Shown here in pieces: positions 12,111 to 23,680 of a DNA stretch of 64,000 nucleotides (the stretch's first letter is position 1; each line of letters begins with the position of its first letter). The notes under the pieces are model-generated. The model made no database searches, was not told the origin of the DNA, and worked only from the letters and a program-made list of their open reading frames with translations. The DNA is from Siphonodentalium dalli (Eukaryota > Mollusca > Scaphopoda > Gadilida > Siphonodentaliidae), in NCBI GenBank assembly GCA_032622095.1, contig CP136061.1:16306440-16370439 (forward strand), in the 5' to 3' direction. Both the position numbers and the translations under genes were made by a program.

Positions 12111-12289
12111 TAGTTGCTAATTCAGCCAAATGTTGACATTTCACAAATGGACATTCGGTTGCTGGTCAAATGTTGGTCTACTTCACTGAACTAATACACT
12201 ATATACTGTATTGGCTGTCTGAATTGAGCGTCCAAGTAAAGAAAGACACATAATCCTAATTGACTCCCAAATTATTATTTCTTTGGCTG

Positions 12290-12720
12290 GGGGGGGGGGG
12301 GTAAACATATTTTATTTGAGTCGAGGAACCCCACACATGAAGCTCAGGGTGATCAAATATCGATTTTTAAATTTATTATTTCCCGAGATATGTAATTTTT
12401 GGCGGCCTGGCACATATTCGTCGAGCTGACGGTCTCGGATCAAATTACGGATGAAGATGGATAACTCTAAAATCAAGTGGCATTGTGTGTTAGATATATA
12501 AATTTGACAATCAGGCCAAATTTCTTTTAATAAGACGTTGATAAATAACACATCTTGCTGAGTTTTGGGCAATTTTATACTGTAGTTGACTGTGGTTAGC
12601 TTTATTTTTGGGAAATTAATCGAATCTGATAACTGAAGCGGCATTTAAAAAATGTTGTTGTTGTTGTTGTTGTTAGAATCGTGTGATATGGGGACCATCG
12701 AATCGGATTGAGTACCTTTA
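12290..12720. repeat. Diverged copy of the TTAA-flanked foldback MITE
   Basis: The right end (CGGATTGAGTACCTTTAA, about 12705-12722) matches the terminal repeat of the element at 22396-22871. The interior phrases TTTGAGTCGAGGAACCC and GGATAACTCTAAAATCAAGT also match. The left end is decayed and cannot be placed. It includes a poly-G tract (12290-12301) and a (GTT)n run (12654-12675). Confidence 0.65.
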
Positions 12721-13268
12721 ACTATTTCGTTTTTTATCGATGACATGCACCCCTATATAGTTTTCAGATTGGTGTTAGTATCGTGTGCTAGATGGAGAAT
12801 GGGGGGCCAATTGAGCCAGAATCGACATAATCACATGTACAACATCCCGTCACTGTTTCACCAACCCTTTTTTTATTTCTGTCAAAAAAAAGAAGCAAAA
12901 CCTGTTATAATTGTTTTTGCGTTCGCGTGGTAACACGGAAACCCTTATTACGACTTATAATAAACATCCGTTTTAATTACGTTTCCATTTCGCCTTATTA
13001 CATGCTATCGCGAAGGAACCAGCAGATATCATAAACATTTGTTTGAACATGGTAATAATCATACAGTGGCCGATAAATTTCAATGCTAAAGTGCGTTCTG
13101 CAAATATACGCCATTCAGTTACATTCAAAGTAAGGTTAAGAGACTTTTCAAATGAGTACAAACAAACTCATAAATACATAGCACACAATGGTGAGGTGAC
13201 AGCGAGCTACAGTTTATAGTTGAATACTTTAGTTTAAATACCCAGTGATTATGCAGTGAATAGGCATT

Positions 13269-13275
13269 TATATAG
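13269..13275 (+). promoter_or_regulatory. TATA-like box upstream of the secreted-protein gene
   Basis: TATATAG lies 70-76 bp upstream of the ATG at 13345. This predicts a transcription start near 13300 and a 5' UTR of about 45 nt. Support is positional only; AT-rich sequence gives chance matches. Confidence 0.35.
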
Positions 13276-13344
13276 GAGCGCACTCGACATTTAAATTCCC
13301 AAATGAAGCTTCGACTTGGAGACTTCTGATTATTTTTCGTGTTA

Positions 13345-13432
13345 ATGATATCCAGTATTATGATATCCAATATTGGATTATCTGGATTTCTGGGCGTAGT
13401 TTTCCTATTTCAGGCGATAAGATATTCACACG
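13345..13432 (+). CDS. Exon 1: signal peptide of a putative secreted protein
   Basis: ATG at 13345 opens 29 codons plus one base. The peptide has a hydrophobic core (IGLSGFLGVVFLF, residues 11-23) followed by polar residues (RYSHG), as in a signal peptide. The exon ends CACG followed by GTAAGG, a strong donor, leaving phase 1. Exons 2 and 3 both begin and end in phase 1, so the three join in frame: SHG + AACVAGEV..., then ...DTANI + GVWYKTD. An in-frame GTG lies two codons upstream, but the ATG is preferred. The frame also runs on past the donor to 13629, but that extension is low-complexity and not protein-like. What could overturn this: no transcript evidence, and a 9.5-kb first intron. The product is not recognised by name. 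Confidence 0.5.
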
Positions 13433-13925
13433 GTAAGGGTATATTTATGTGTCTTTATTTGATCTTGGTGGATTTATATATAGCACGACAAGTCACATAT
13501 TACTGCCAGATCGATTCGGATCACAAGGAAGTTATGAACAATATACATTCAGATGTTTATTTATTCAAATATATATATGAGCTATATCGTGTTCATTGCT
13601 TCAAAAGTGCTTGCTTCAGTGAGCGTTGACAAATTCTCATTTTCTTATCGAAATGGCCATGTATCGATCAGAATGGCACATTGAATAGTCCAGAATTGAC
13701 CAATAATATATCTAGCAAGGAGAATATGGAATTCAGTATTTTCATGAATTTCAACAGTTGTTGATTAAACTTTAATTTTGCGCTTTGCCGTCATATTACA
13801 GGGATTGCATACATATAAGTTATTTATATCGGTGTTAATATGAATGGTATAGTGAAATCGTAAGTACAGACTCTGCAACGCGTATCTCGTTCAGAGTCTG
13901 ATCGATTTTAATTATACTAGCCTAT

Positions 13926-15370
13926 TAGTCCGGGAGCTAATAGGGGTACCCTTGCACCCCCCCCTTGGACTTAACTTCACCCCACTCATTTTGTTCCTTA
14001 TTATGTCCTTCACCTTTTAAGCAATGTTAACAAGAAAAAAAAGTGGCCTTGTAGACTCCAGACAAGATGGCGTCCATCATGGCCGCCGTTTTTCAGACCA
14101 GACCCTAAGTCAGTTTTATGCAAATTATAGCGGGAAAATCTAGTAAAATGTATACAAATGTTTATATTTTCGTAAAGCTAAGACATAATGACACTTGTTT
14201 GGGCCAAAATTGAAACTCACCATCCAAGATGGCCGCCAAAATGGCCGCCGGAAGTTGAAAATATGACATTTTTTCACAAATATCTTCTAGATCAATTCAT
14301 TCTGTTTGGAACTGGTTGAGTAGTATGACTTTATTTTCTGTTTTGTATATTAACTAATCATTGGAGAAATTAAATATGCAATTAATAGGGTCCTAGCCCC
14401 TTCCGACCCCTCAAAAATTCTATTTTACAGAACGTGGTACAAAATTTTACAAAAAATCACAATTGGGATTCTAGTCATATTTTAACAAGAAATGAAAAGA
14501 ACATTGTAATGTAAGTGAGGCATATCATTACCTATGAATATTCCAACTCTCTGGAACCAAATATCTTACATTGGCTCAAAATGGCGGCGAAAATGGCCGC
14601 CAAAATATGGAAAATGGTAAATATTGCCCCAGGGTGTCCTGCAATCGCTTACAAGTTGTGGTTGATGTATACAATTGGCTAATCTGTATTCTATACATTG
14701 TATACTAACATGTCTGATGCACCATGGATCATTTTTAATATTATCACCACTGACATCACCAGAAATTTGGATTTATCTCTCACAAACTTGACATAAATAT
14801 CGGCAATAATTCACTTCAGGGTTCGACCATATGTTCAAGTAAAATGCAACTATCTTTGGTATCAAAGGTGTTTATTGTTTTGGACTATCTTACATGTGTC
14901 ACACTGCGGTGTTTATAGACTATATTGCTCAAGATGGCTTCCAAAATGGCAACCAAATTTGTAAAAAGTTAAAAGTTAACATATGCCGAACATTATTCTC
15001 TGCGTTATCCGAAAAAGGTAGCAAATTGTGACTCACTTGGTTATTGTACCTGTTAGTTAATTAACTGACAACTACGTTCTATTATGTTTGTCCCAGTTCC
15101 GTATGGGGCATAACGAACGGATTCATTTTAAAGTTGCAGTATGGAATTTTGCAGAGAACCTATTTTGTGATTCTGGCCATATTATTGAAAGGAAATTGGC
15201 AGAACTTTGAGACGGAACTGAGATGAACCATGATATGTGGGTATTCTGGCCCATTACCATAAATGTTTTCAACTGGATACAGGGTGGAAGCCAAAATGGC
15301 ATCCAGGGATTTACTCTATAATCATAGATGAGGATAATAGGTATACAGGGAGTTATTGTATGGTCATGAA
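13926..15370 (+). repeat. Foldback left arm
   Basis: This arm is the reverse complement of 17810-19208. It contains a poly-C tract near 13956 and clustered AAGATGGC / ATGGCCGCC motifs at about 14064, 14223 and 14578. These resemble the CCATCTTGG cores of the 3.8-7.2 kb repeats. Confidence 0.85.
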
Positions 15371-16070
15371 TGATGTGTGGGTATATAGGGAGTGCCCTGT
15401 TGGTAACAGTGGGACGTATATTTTTATATGTTGTGGATGTGTTATCATTGGTGGTGTATGGGGAGTAGATGTATGATCATGGTTGTCGTGTATGAGTATG
15501 GCAATTATGGAACTTATGAGTGGTCGTATGTGCGGGTATTGGTATATCTGGCTCACCATTGGTGATGTGCATATGTATACCTGGATTGATTCTATGGTCA
15601 TGGGTATGGCGAATATGTATACATGTAGTGGTTGTATGGTCCATGGTGAGGTGAATATGTATACAATGAGTGACTGTATGATCGTGAATGTAGTGAATAT
15701 GTATACATAGAGTGAATATATGGTCATGTGTCGGGTGTACATTAATGCTCTAATTAATCGACCTCTTAACCGGGGAGAGCTTTCCGATGAATGGCAACAA
15801 GCCATATTTCCGACTAAATCCTGAAAAGTTACCCATAATTCTGCTTTGGTTAAGAGGTCGATTAATTAGAGCATTATTGTAGGTGTATACCTGGTGTTCA
15901 TGCATTGTGACTCGTCGCTGTATCGTCATTTGTGGTATGTACGGGTACAACCAAGTATGGCTGTATGATCAGGTGTACGTGTATAAAGTGGGTGACTATG
16001 TTGTCATTTGTGTGGTGTTTATGTACATATGGAGTGGCTGGGGTAATGGGTGGGTTGTACATGTGTACCT
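15340..16070 (+). repeat. Foldback inner tandem repeats, left half (~45-bp units)
   Basis: Repeats of the form GTATACAGGGAGT...GTATGGTCATG...GTGAATAT recur about every 45 bp. A separate 126-bp palindromic insertion interrupts them at 15747-15872. Open frames here on either strand are repeat translations. Confidence 0.7.
15747..15872. mobile_element. 126-bp MITE nested in the foldback left half
   Basis: Its arms (15747-15771 and 15848-15872) are perfect 25-bp inverted repeats beginning GCTCTAATTAATCGACC. The flanks are ATTAAT (15741-15746) and ATTATT (15873-15878), a possible imperfect target duplication. No counterpart was seen in the right half, so it was inserted after the palindrome formed. 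Confidence 0.8.
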
Positions 16071-16164
16071 TGGGTGGCTATCGCTTTCCACAATAACTCA
16101 AGGATATGTTAATCAATAGAGAGGTCATTTCAGAGAGTCATATCGTGGAAAACGAAAGCCACCC
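16071..16164. repeat. Foldback central hairpin
   Basis: TGGGTGGCTATCGCTTTCCA at 16071-16090 pairs imperfectly with 16142-16164 (CGTGGAAAACGAAAGCCACC). The ~48-nt spacer marks the symmetry centre of the element. The right half is longer because it holds more tandem units. Confidence 0.7.
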
Positions 16165-16169
16165 ATTAT

Positions 16170-17800
16170 CACACAGTCATTACATATAATATATATAAAC
16201 ACCACATACACAACAATATAGTGACCCACTGTTTACATGTACACCTGAACCATGACCACGGATGACCATACAGCCACGCGTCATAATGCAGACACACCGG
16301 GTATACTCCTAAACATGACCCATAACCATATAGTCACTCCTTTTATACCCATTCATCTCATCATTGGCCTGTATACCTATTCTCCAAACGCATGGTCAAA
16401 TAGACACTCAATATATACATCAACACCACAACAATGACCATAAAGTCACTCCGGTATACATATGCACCTCACCAATGGCCATATAACCACTCACTTCATA
16501 CACACACCGTCACCCATGTCACCTGGTATACTCCTTCACCTGACCTATGACCATACAGTCACCCCGTGTGTACCTATTCCAAACATTCATACATCATCAT
16601 GGTCAATCCTTGTATACATATTCACATCAACATTGGCCATGTCACTCCCTGTATCCCTATCTGTCACACCATAGCCGAATAGCCATCCAAGATATACTAA
16701 TACACCCCAGCCATGTCAGTATAGTCACTCCATGTATGAATATGCACCTCATCCATGGCCATATAGCCACTCGCTATATACACATATCCCTCGCCCATGA
16801 CAATAAAGCAACACGTATGTATACTGGTCTAACCTACACATAACCATACCGCCACGAGTCACCAAAAAGGAACACCAGGTATACTCATACGCCTGACACA
16901 TGACCATTTAGTCACCCCCGTATAGATGTTCATTACATTTATGATCATACAGTCACTACTTGTATACCTACATGTACTCATCTCACCATCAACCATACAG
17001 TCACTATCTGTATACCTATTCGACACACATAGTCATATAACAAGTCGATATACATATGCAGCCCACCCTAGGCCATATATTTACTCCAGGTATACATGTA
17101 ATTAAACCTCACTAATGGCCATTCAGCCCTTCCATATATACAAAAAACCCACACACACAACCACTAAAACAATCCATACTTGCACATACACCTCACACAT
17201 GACAATTCAGCAATTCACTGTATAATCATACACGCCATCCATGATAATACAGCTAAGCCCTATACACCCACCAATTATAATACATCCACGAGATATATAA
17301 ATATACATCCCACCCGTTACCACAAGGACACTCCCTATATACCCACAGTCCCTATATACCCGATAATGTCCACCAGTGTACTCCATGTATTCATATTCAA
17401 TCATGACCGTACAGTCATTCCATGTATACCTATACACATATACCGTAATCATAAAAGCACTCCCTATATATATCCACACACCCCATCCATGGTCATACAT
17501 ATAACACATGTACACCCCACCCATGACCTTACAGTCACTCCATATATATATAATCAACACATAGATGACCATGTAGCTATATCCATGCACCACACCAATG
17601 ACCATACAGGCACCCGGGTGCACCCGTACTGGATATACACAATCATACACCATACAGTCACTCTATGCATACCGATTCACCTCACACCTGACCATGACAT
17701 CTCCCTGTATACCTAGATGCACCTTACCATGGACAACCCACTCATAACAATATAGTCACTCATTGTATACCTACACACATCAGTCATGACATACAATAAC
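16170..17800 (-). repeat. Foldback inner tandem repeats, right half (~45-bp units)
   Basis: This is the inverse of the left core (ACAGTCACTCC.TGTATACC...CACC..CCATGACCATA). It has roughly twice as many units as the left side, so copy number has drifted since the palindrome formed. Confidence 0.7.
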
Positions 17801-17809
17801 TCCCTGTAT

Positions 17810-19208
17810 ACCTATTCACCCCACATATGATCATAGAGTAACTCCCTGGCTACGATCATGGTATCCACACTGTATCCTGTTGACATTTTTTTAATCATTG
17901 GACCAGAATAGCCAAAGATTAGGGTCCATCTCAGTTCTGTCTCAAAGTTCTGCTCATTTCCTTTCAATAAATATGGCCAAAATCACAAAAGAGGTTCTCG
18001 GCAAAATTAGATACATTAAAATGAAATTGGCATGCCCATACGGAACTGGGACAACCAGAATATAACATGTAGTTGTCAGTTAATTAACTAACACGTATAA
18101 TAACCCAGTGAGTCACAATTTGCTACCTTTTCGGATAATGCAGAGAATATTCGGGATATATGTAAAAAATTCACATTTTACAAATTTGGTTGCCATTTTG
18201 GAAGCCATCTTCAGCAATTTGGTCTATAAACACCGTAGTGCGACACATTGAAAATAGACCAAAACAATAAACACTTTTCAATCCAAAGATAGTTATATTT
18301 TACCTGAAAAAATGGTCCAAACCTGAAAAGTGAATGTTTGCCAATATTTATGTCAAGTTTTTGAGAGAAAAGTCCAATATTTTTGACGATGTCAGTGGTG
18401 ACAATAGTAACAACTAACCATGGCGCATCAGACATGTTAGTATTCAATGTATAGAATGCAGAATATTCAATTTTATACACCAACCACAACTTGTAAGCGA
18501 TTGCAGGACACGCTGGTGTAACATTTACCATATTTTGTCGGCCATATTGGCAGCCATTTTGAGCCAAAGTAAGAATTTAGGTTCCAGTGATTTGGAATAT
18601 TGATAGGTAATGATATGCCTCACTTGTATTTCAAAGTTCTGTCCATTTCTTGTTAAAATGTGACTAGAATCCCAATTGTGATTTTTTGTGAAATTTTATA
18701 CCGCATTCTGTAAAATCAAATTTTTGAGGAATCGGAAGGGGCTAGGACCCTATTAATTGCACATTTAATTGCTCCAATGATCAGTTAATATACAAAACAG
18801 AAAATAAAGTCATATTACTGAACCAGTTCCAAACAGAATTAATTGATCTAGAAGATATTTGTGAAAAAATGTCATATTTTCAAATTCCAGCGGCCATTTT
18901 GGCGGCCATCTTGGATGGTGAGTTTCAATTTTGGCCCAAAAAAGTGTCATTATGTCTTAGCTTTACGAAAATATAAACATTTGTATACATTTTACTAGAT
19001 TTTCCCGCTATAATTTGCATAAAGCTGACTTAGGGTCTGGTCTGAAAAACGGCGGCCATGATGGAAGCCATCTTGTCTGGAGTCTGCAAGGCCACTTTTT
19101 TTTCTTGTTAACATTGCTTAAAAGTTGAAGGACATAATAAGGAACAGTGGGGTGAAGTTAAGTCCCGGGGGGGGGGGTGCAAGGGTACCCCTATTAGCTC
19201 CCGGACTA
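17810..19208 (-). repeat. Foldback right arm
   Basis: This arm is the inverted partner of 13926-15370 and includes a G tract near 19168. It ends in the terminal repeat at 19208. The 118-codon minus frame at 18211-18567 lies wholly in the arm and shows no protein family features. Confidence 0.85.
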
Positions 19209-19521
19209 TATACCACATGCCTTTTTCGATATTCATGTAAATCTATCATTTCAAACACAATCATTTCATTTTCTCAATTCAGCCGTTCACCATACATTAT
19301 TCACCACAGTTTATAGTTCCCACTTAAAAAAACTGAATACCAAATGTATCACAAATAAAACATGTTTAAAGTAAAAAAGACCATTTCATAATTATATAAG
19401 TAATGAGTGGTGTTCGTCCAGGTGGATTTCGCTGTGTCGTGTCTATTTCAGTATTTTTACGAACATGACAATTGGAACTTATTCCCTATTCCTTATTCCT
19501 TATTTTCAAAAATGTCGCTTT
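19209..19521. other. Unassigned sequence between repeats
   Basis: No gene or repeat could be supported between the foldback element and the 141-bp tandem array. Confidence 0.4.
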
Positions 19522-20237
19522 CGACCGATTTGACGGCATGGGTGGGTGGCCCGCCCGAAATACCACATAGAAACACCCCGACCCTCCACCATCACCCCCG
19601 GGGGGTGCCACCCCAGAGGGGGTGAAAATGGGATACGGACCATTTTCGAGAACGGTAAGGATTTCGACCGATTTGATGGCATGGGTGGGTGGCCCGCCCC
19701 AAATACCACCTACAAACACCCCGACCCCCACCCATCACCCCCGGGGGTGCCACCCCGAGGGGGTGAAAATGGGGTACGGACCATTTTCGAGAACGGTAAG
19801 GATTTCGACCGATTTGACGGCATGGGTGGGTGGCCCGCCCCAAATACCACCTAGAAACACCCCGACCCCCACACCATCACCCCCGGGGGTGCCACCCGAG
19901 GGGTGAAAATGGGGTACGGACCATTTTCGAGAACGGTAAGGATTTCGACCGATTTGACGGCATGGGTGGGTGGCCCGCCCCAAATACCACCTAGAAACAC
20001 CTCGACCCCCCCCCCTCCCCCCACCTATCACCCCGGGGGTGCCACTACGAGGGGGTGAAAATGGGGTACGGAACATTTTCGAGAACGGTAAGGATTTCGA
20101 CCGATTTGACGCAATGGGTTGGTGGCCCGCCCCAAATAACACCTAGAAACACCCCGACCCCCACCATCACCCCGGGGGGGGGGGAGGTGCCACCCCGAGG
20201 GGGTAAAAATGGGGTACGGACCATTTTCGAGAACGGT
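19522..20237 (+). repeat. Tandem array, five ~141-bp units
   Basis: Units begin CGACCGATTTGACGGCATGG at 19522, 19665, 19806, 19946 and 20098. Each carries a C/G palindromic block (CACCCCCGGGGGTG) and ends TTTTCGAGAACGGTAAGGAT. Unit length varies (140-152 bp) mainly in the poly-C tract. The overlapping open frames on both strands are repeat translations. Confidence 0.9.
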
Positions 20238-20300
20238 TGCCTAATCCACTTTGCGTGAATTATTTTGATTACGCGTCTTGTACACATAAATTTGTAATTT

Positions 20301-20705
20301 AGTCGACAGATACATTAGACAAAGATATACAGTAAATACAGATATACAGTAAATACAGGTATACAGTAAATACAGGTATACAGTAAATACACGTATACAG
20401 TAAATACACGTATACAGTAAATACACGTATACAGTAAATACAGGTATACGGTAAATACAGGTATACGGTAAACACAGGTATACAGTAAATACAAGTATAC
20501 AGTAAACACATGTATACAGTAAATACAGGTATACAGTCGACAGATACATTACACAAAGATATACAGTAAATACAGATATACAGTAAACACATGTATACAG
20601 TAAATGCAGGTATGAATTTTACTACAGTAAATACAGGTATACAGTAAATACATGTACACAATCGCTAGTTTACTACTAAAGTAAATACAGGTCGACAGAT
20701 ACATT
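20301..20705 (+). repeat. 17-bp minisatellite (ATACAGTAAATACAGGT type)
   Basis: About 20 copies of a 17-bp unit, with A/G and C/T variants. The phrase GTCGACAGATACATTA recurs near 20301, 20536 and 20693, so the array is itself duplicated in blocks. The minus frames reading '..YTCIYCIPVFTV..' are translations of this unit. Confidence 0.9.
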
Positions 20706-21719
20706 ATATGGAGCCTATAATATACATATTATATTTCGTCGGATTTAGATGGGTTATAATTTTCGACCATCATCTTAAATCTTAAAATTCCGGCTTATTA
20801 TTGTAAAATTATTTCAGCCGTAAAGGTAGGACATCCCACCGGGACCGTTTAAATCTGAACGGTTGGTCCATTTGACGTTCTCTTTGGTTGGGCATGAATA
20901 TCCATTTTTTTAAATTAATTTTAATCAGGTGTGTTATTTTTGTTTCGTCTGTTCTCAGTTTTACCAAACTAAATTGAAACTTCATATATATCATATATCT
21001 ACCTTTGCCCAATGAAATGTACAATTTCTTACAGGTTGACTTTTCTTATTATTGTGTTTGGAAATAATGGTGACTGTTTAGACTATATACGTTGGTTTTT
21101 GTTTGACAGGTATAGTGTGCTTATTATTTGTCAATATTATATAGCCTGTGTGTTAAACTAAATAATATTCGATGAAAGATCAAATGTCTATTGGGTCGTG
21201 CCTTTCATATCCCAATAAGACACACCATAACACGAACCGACGCAATCGTGTTGACCTAGATGACTAAATGAGGTAGATAGAATAACTGAGCGTCTTATTT
21301 GAGTACGCGGCCATGCATGCATAGTCTAATATCGATCGATACGTTACAGGTAGAATATTGGACTAACTTACAGTACTGCATGGTATAATATCCAAACTAC
21401 AGATAAATTTCAGAAAAAAATCAGCTGAGTTTATAGAAATTAATAATGAAAAGGCTATATAAATACATATGTATAAGAATATAAGTATAGTTTGAGTGAG
21501 TTATATTGATGGGGTATAAACGTATTTACATGGTGATCAGTTTTGAGATATATAATTTGTATTGCCTTCCAGAGGTTGTAGAAATTTGTGTTTAAAACAA
21601 TGTCGCTACATTAAATGTTTTGGTACGATTTGCGAGCGCTAATATATAATCTACTAGCAATTTAGCATGTGCATGTTCGGAGGTTGACGCTTCGTGAAAG
21701 ATGGATATTCCAATGCCAA
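20706..21719. other. Unassigned intron 1 sequence
   Basis: AT-rich, with no exon, RNA gene or clear repeat that I could support. Confidence 0.45.
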
Positions 21720-22377
21720 TCTAATATATATTTTGGGACTTCTGTTTGTCTGTCTGTTAGCTATGGCCGGGGAAACGACTGAACCGATTTACCGCCGTTT
21801 TGGAGAAGCTCCCAGCACCCCTTTTTCCACTTCCAGTCACAAAAATGACCGTCATTGGTACTATGGGGTTAATCGCGTTGATAGTTAAATAGCGTTCGTA
21901 TCCGCAGTGTCGTTGATAAGTGTGATTCGTATGTCTGGGCCAGACGTGAATTTGTCTGTATCCAGACATCAGCGTGTTGTGAGATTCTTATGTCTGTCAG
22001 GTATCCAGACATCAGCGTGTTGTGTGATTCTTTTGTCTGTCTTCGTACTTAGGGGTTCCAAGGAACGGGGGGAGATTGTCATCGGGTAAGTTTTTCCGCC
22101 CGAGGTGATCTTCACCTTGAAACGGGTACCCACAAACGTACCTCTTTTTGGGACGGGTACCATCACGGGACGGGTACCATCATTACTCTTCATTAAAAAT
22201 GCAGAATTAACTCAAATTAAATTAAAAAATTAACGGATTTCGGCGAAATTTGATACCTAGGGATACTTATGTCGGGGGAGTGTTTTGGACGGGTCAAATT
22301 GTTACCCCGACCTGACCTTGACCTTCAAAATTGTCAATTCAAGGTCAAAGCCCGGACGAAGTCGGGTCACCTGCTAG
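21720..22377 (+). mobile_element. Non-autonomous Helitron-like element, copy B
   Basis: The 5' end TCTAATATATATTTTGGG is preceded by A, and the 3' end CTAG is followed by T, as in copy A. The same 3' hairpin (CCCGGACGAAGTCGGG, about 22351-22366) and the same TGACCTTGA / TCAAGGTCA pair occur. The interior has a ~55-bp tandem duplication (about 21958-22045, CCAGACATCAGCGTGTTGTG) and one copy of the ~120-bp unit that is amplified in copy C. Confidence 0.75.
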
Positions 22378-22395
22378 TAAAATATAATTCATGCA

Positions 22396-22871
22396 TTAAA
22401 GGTACTCAATCCGTAAAGAGGGTCCCCATCTCAACAGATTCCAACAACAACAATCCGATCAGAGGGTCCTATATTACTATTTCCGTGCTTTGGGGGTAAA
22501 ACATATTTGATTCGAGTCGAGGAACCCATCAAACAAAGCTCAGAGTTATTAGATATTGATTTTTGAAATTTGTTATTAACTCGAGATGAGTACTAATAAC
22601 TGCCGTAATCTGCTCTGGATGTGTACTCCAAATCTATTCAAACAGACAAGGATGGATAACTCTAAAATCAAGTGGTAATTTTAAGGCAATTTTGACTGAG
22701 TTCTGGGCCAGATAGTATTCCCGATAATGAAAAATAATAGGTTTCTAAAATCGATATCTAACAAATCTGAGCTTTGATGGGTGACTTCCTCGACTCGAAT
22801 CAAATATTTTTGACCCCCGAAGCCATTGAAATAGTAATTGAGAGGAGTTTTATCGGATTGAGTACCTTTAA
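22396..22871. mobile_element. TTAA-flanked foldback MITE
   Basis: TTAAAGGTACTCAATCCG at 22396-22413 is the exact inverse of 22854-22871. Counting TTAA as the target duplication leaves a 14-bp terminal repeat. Subterminal halves also pair (GATTCGAGTCGAGGAACCC near 22511 with its inverse near 22789). Related copies lie at about 12290-12720 and 27730-28150. TTAA duplication suggests a piggyBac-type origin, but the TIR does not begin with the usual CCC, so this is tentative. It ends 25 bp before exon 2. Confidence 0.75.
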
Positions 22872-22896
22872 TTGATTATGATACTAAATTTTCCAG

Positions 22897-22983
22897 GTGC
22901 TGCTTGTGTGGCAGGTGAGGTCAAAGGACCCGTAATTTCAGCGACTCCAGCTGATTACATTCCTCTTGATACTGCAAATATAG
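22897..22983 (+). CDS. Exon 2 of the putative secreted protein
   Basis: The acceptor TTTTCCAG (to 22896) opens an 87-bp exon encoding GAACVAGEVKGPVISATPAD and then YIPLDTANI. The donor at 22984 is GTATTA, which is weak. Both ends are phase 1, so it joins exon 1 and exon 3 without a shift. A much stronger donor, CAG followed by GTGAGG at 22915, is also in phase 1. It would leave an 18-bp micro-exon (GAACVA) joined directly to GVWYK. Which donor is used cannot be decided here. The segment likely spans the end of the signal peptide and the mature N-terminus. No domain is recognised. Confidence 0.45.
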
Positions 22984-23680
22984 GTATTAGTATTGTTATA
23001 TTATCAGCCTAGATCATGATATGAATCTCTACTATGGCTATATACGCCCGTAAAGATCATATTCCACCAGTTAAAGACATGGAAACGTTTTATAACATCG
23101 ACAAATTAACACAGGTATATAATATAATTATTTCTCAGTCAATACATGTTCTTTAATAATGCCGTACGTATTTCAAGGCAGGTGAATGTTCTAATTCGAG
23201 ATTACATGATTCGGCGACTTTTGTGAGCCGATTGCGCTATAAACATTGAATTTATCACCGGCGAAAATTCCTGATTGATGTATAAGCGACGCAGAGCACA
23301 ATCGGCGCACAACTCATGCAGTTTTGAGCTCAGACCTTGACCTACGGCGGCATACGTTATTCGTTATCAGCAGGGATTGACAAAGAAATATATTACCAGC
23401 TTTATTTCTTCGATATTAATAAAGTTCCCCACCAGAACATCAAATAGTTCACAGGTTTTAAACTGATGGAATATGACATACACGGTCGTAGCCATGGTAG
23501 ATATGTATGATATGATCTCTAGACACTATTCGCGGCTACGACTGAGTGTAGTCACCAAACTACATAGCCGCTCGTGGGCTGTATTAATTGCCACATTAAT
23601 TAATATCTCACTCAACAAAACTTACTTTCAAAGAACTCTAATTATTATCCGGGAAAAAATCATATTGGACTCCCGAAAAC
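22984..23680 (+). other. Intron 2, unassigned part
   Basis: No repeat family or further exon could be supported here. Confidence 0.4.

Larger units (their letters stand above)
13926..19208. mobile_element. 5.3-kb foldback element with ~1.4-kb inverted arms
   Basis: The outer end TAGTCCGGGAGCTAATAGGG at 13926 is repeated in inverse at 19189-19208. The two arms (about 13926-15370 and about 17810-19208) are reverse complements along their whole length with scattered mismatches and small indels. Inside the arms lie inverted ~45-bp tandem repeats (left about 15340-16070, right about 16170-17800) and a central hairpin. TA flanks both ends (a possible TA target duplication, ambiguous because TA is palindromic). 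No transposase frame is visible. The element lies inside predicted intron 1. Confidence 0.85.

Noticed and set aside
12312-12644. 110-codon minus frame
   Set aside because: It lies within a MITE-family copy, and the other two copies do not keep the frame.
15353-17716. Open frames of 60-178 codons on both strands (15353-15805, 17180-17716, 17207-17653)
   Set aside because: They are translations of the ~45-bp tandem repeats inside the foldback element, with periodic low-complexity sequence.
18211-18567. 118-codon minus frame as a transposase remnant
   Set aside because: It lies in the foldback right arm and has no catalytic motif; the mirror arm does not preserve it.
19486-20287. Overlapping frames on both strands up to 135 codons
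   Set aside because: They translate the 141-bp tandem array; length near a multiple of 3 keeps frames open.
20241-20661. Minus frame with Tyr/Cys/Ile-rich 17-residue period
   Set aside because: It is a translation of the 17-bp minisatellite.
21694-21888. 64-codon frame with a hydrophobic N-terminus, a possible signal exon
   Set aside because: It lies almost wholly in Helitron-like copy B, and the hydrophobic stretch comes from the repeat's own 5' sequence.
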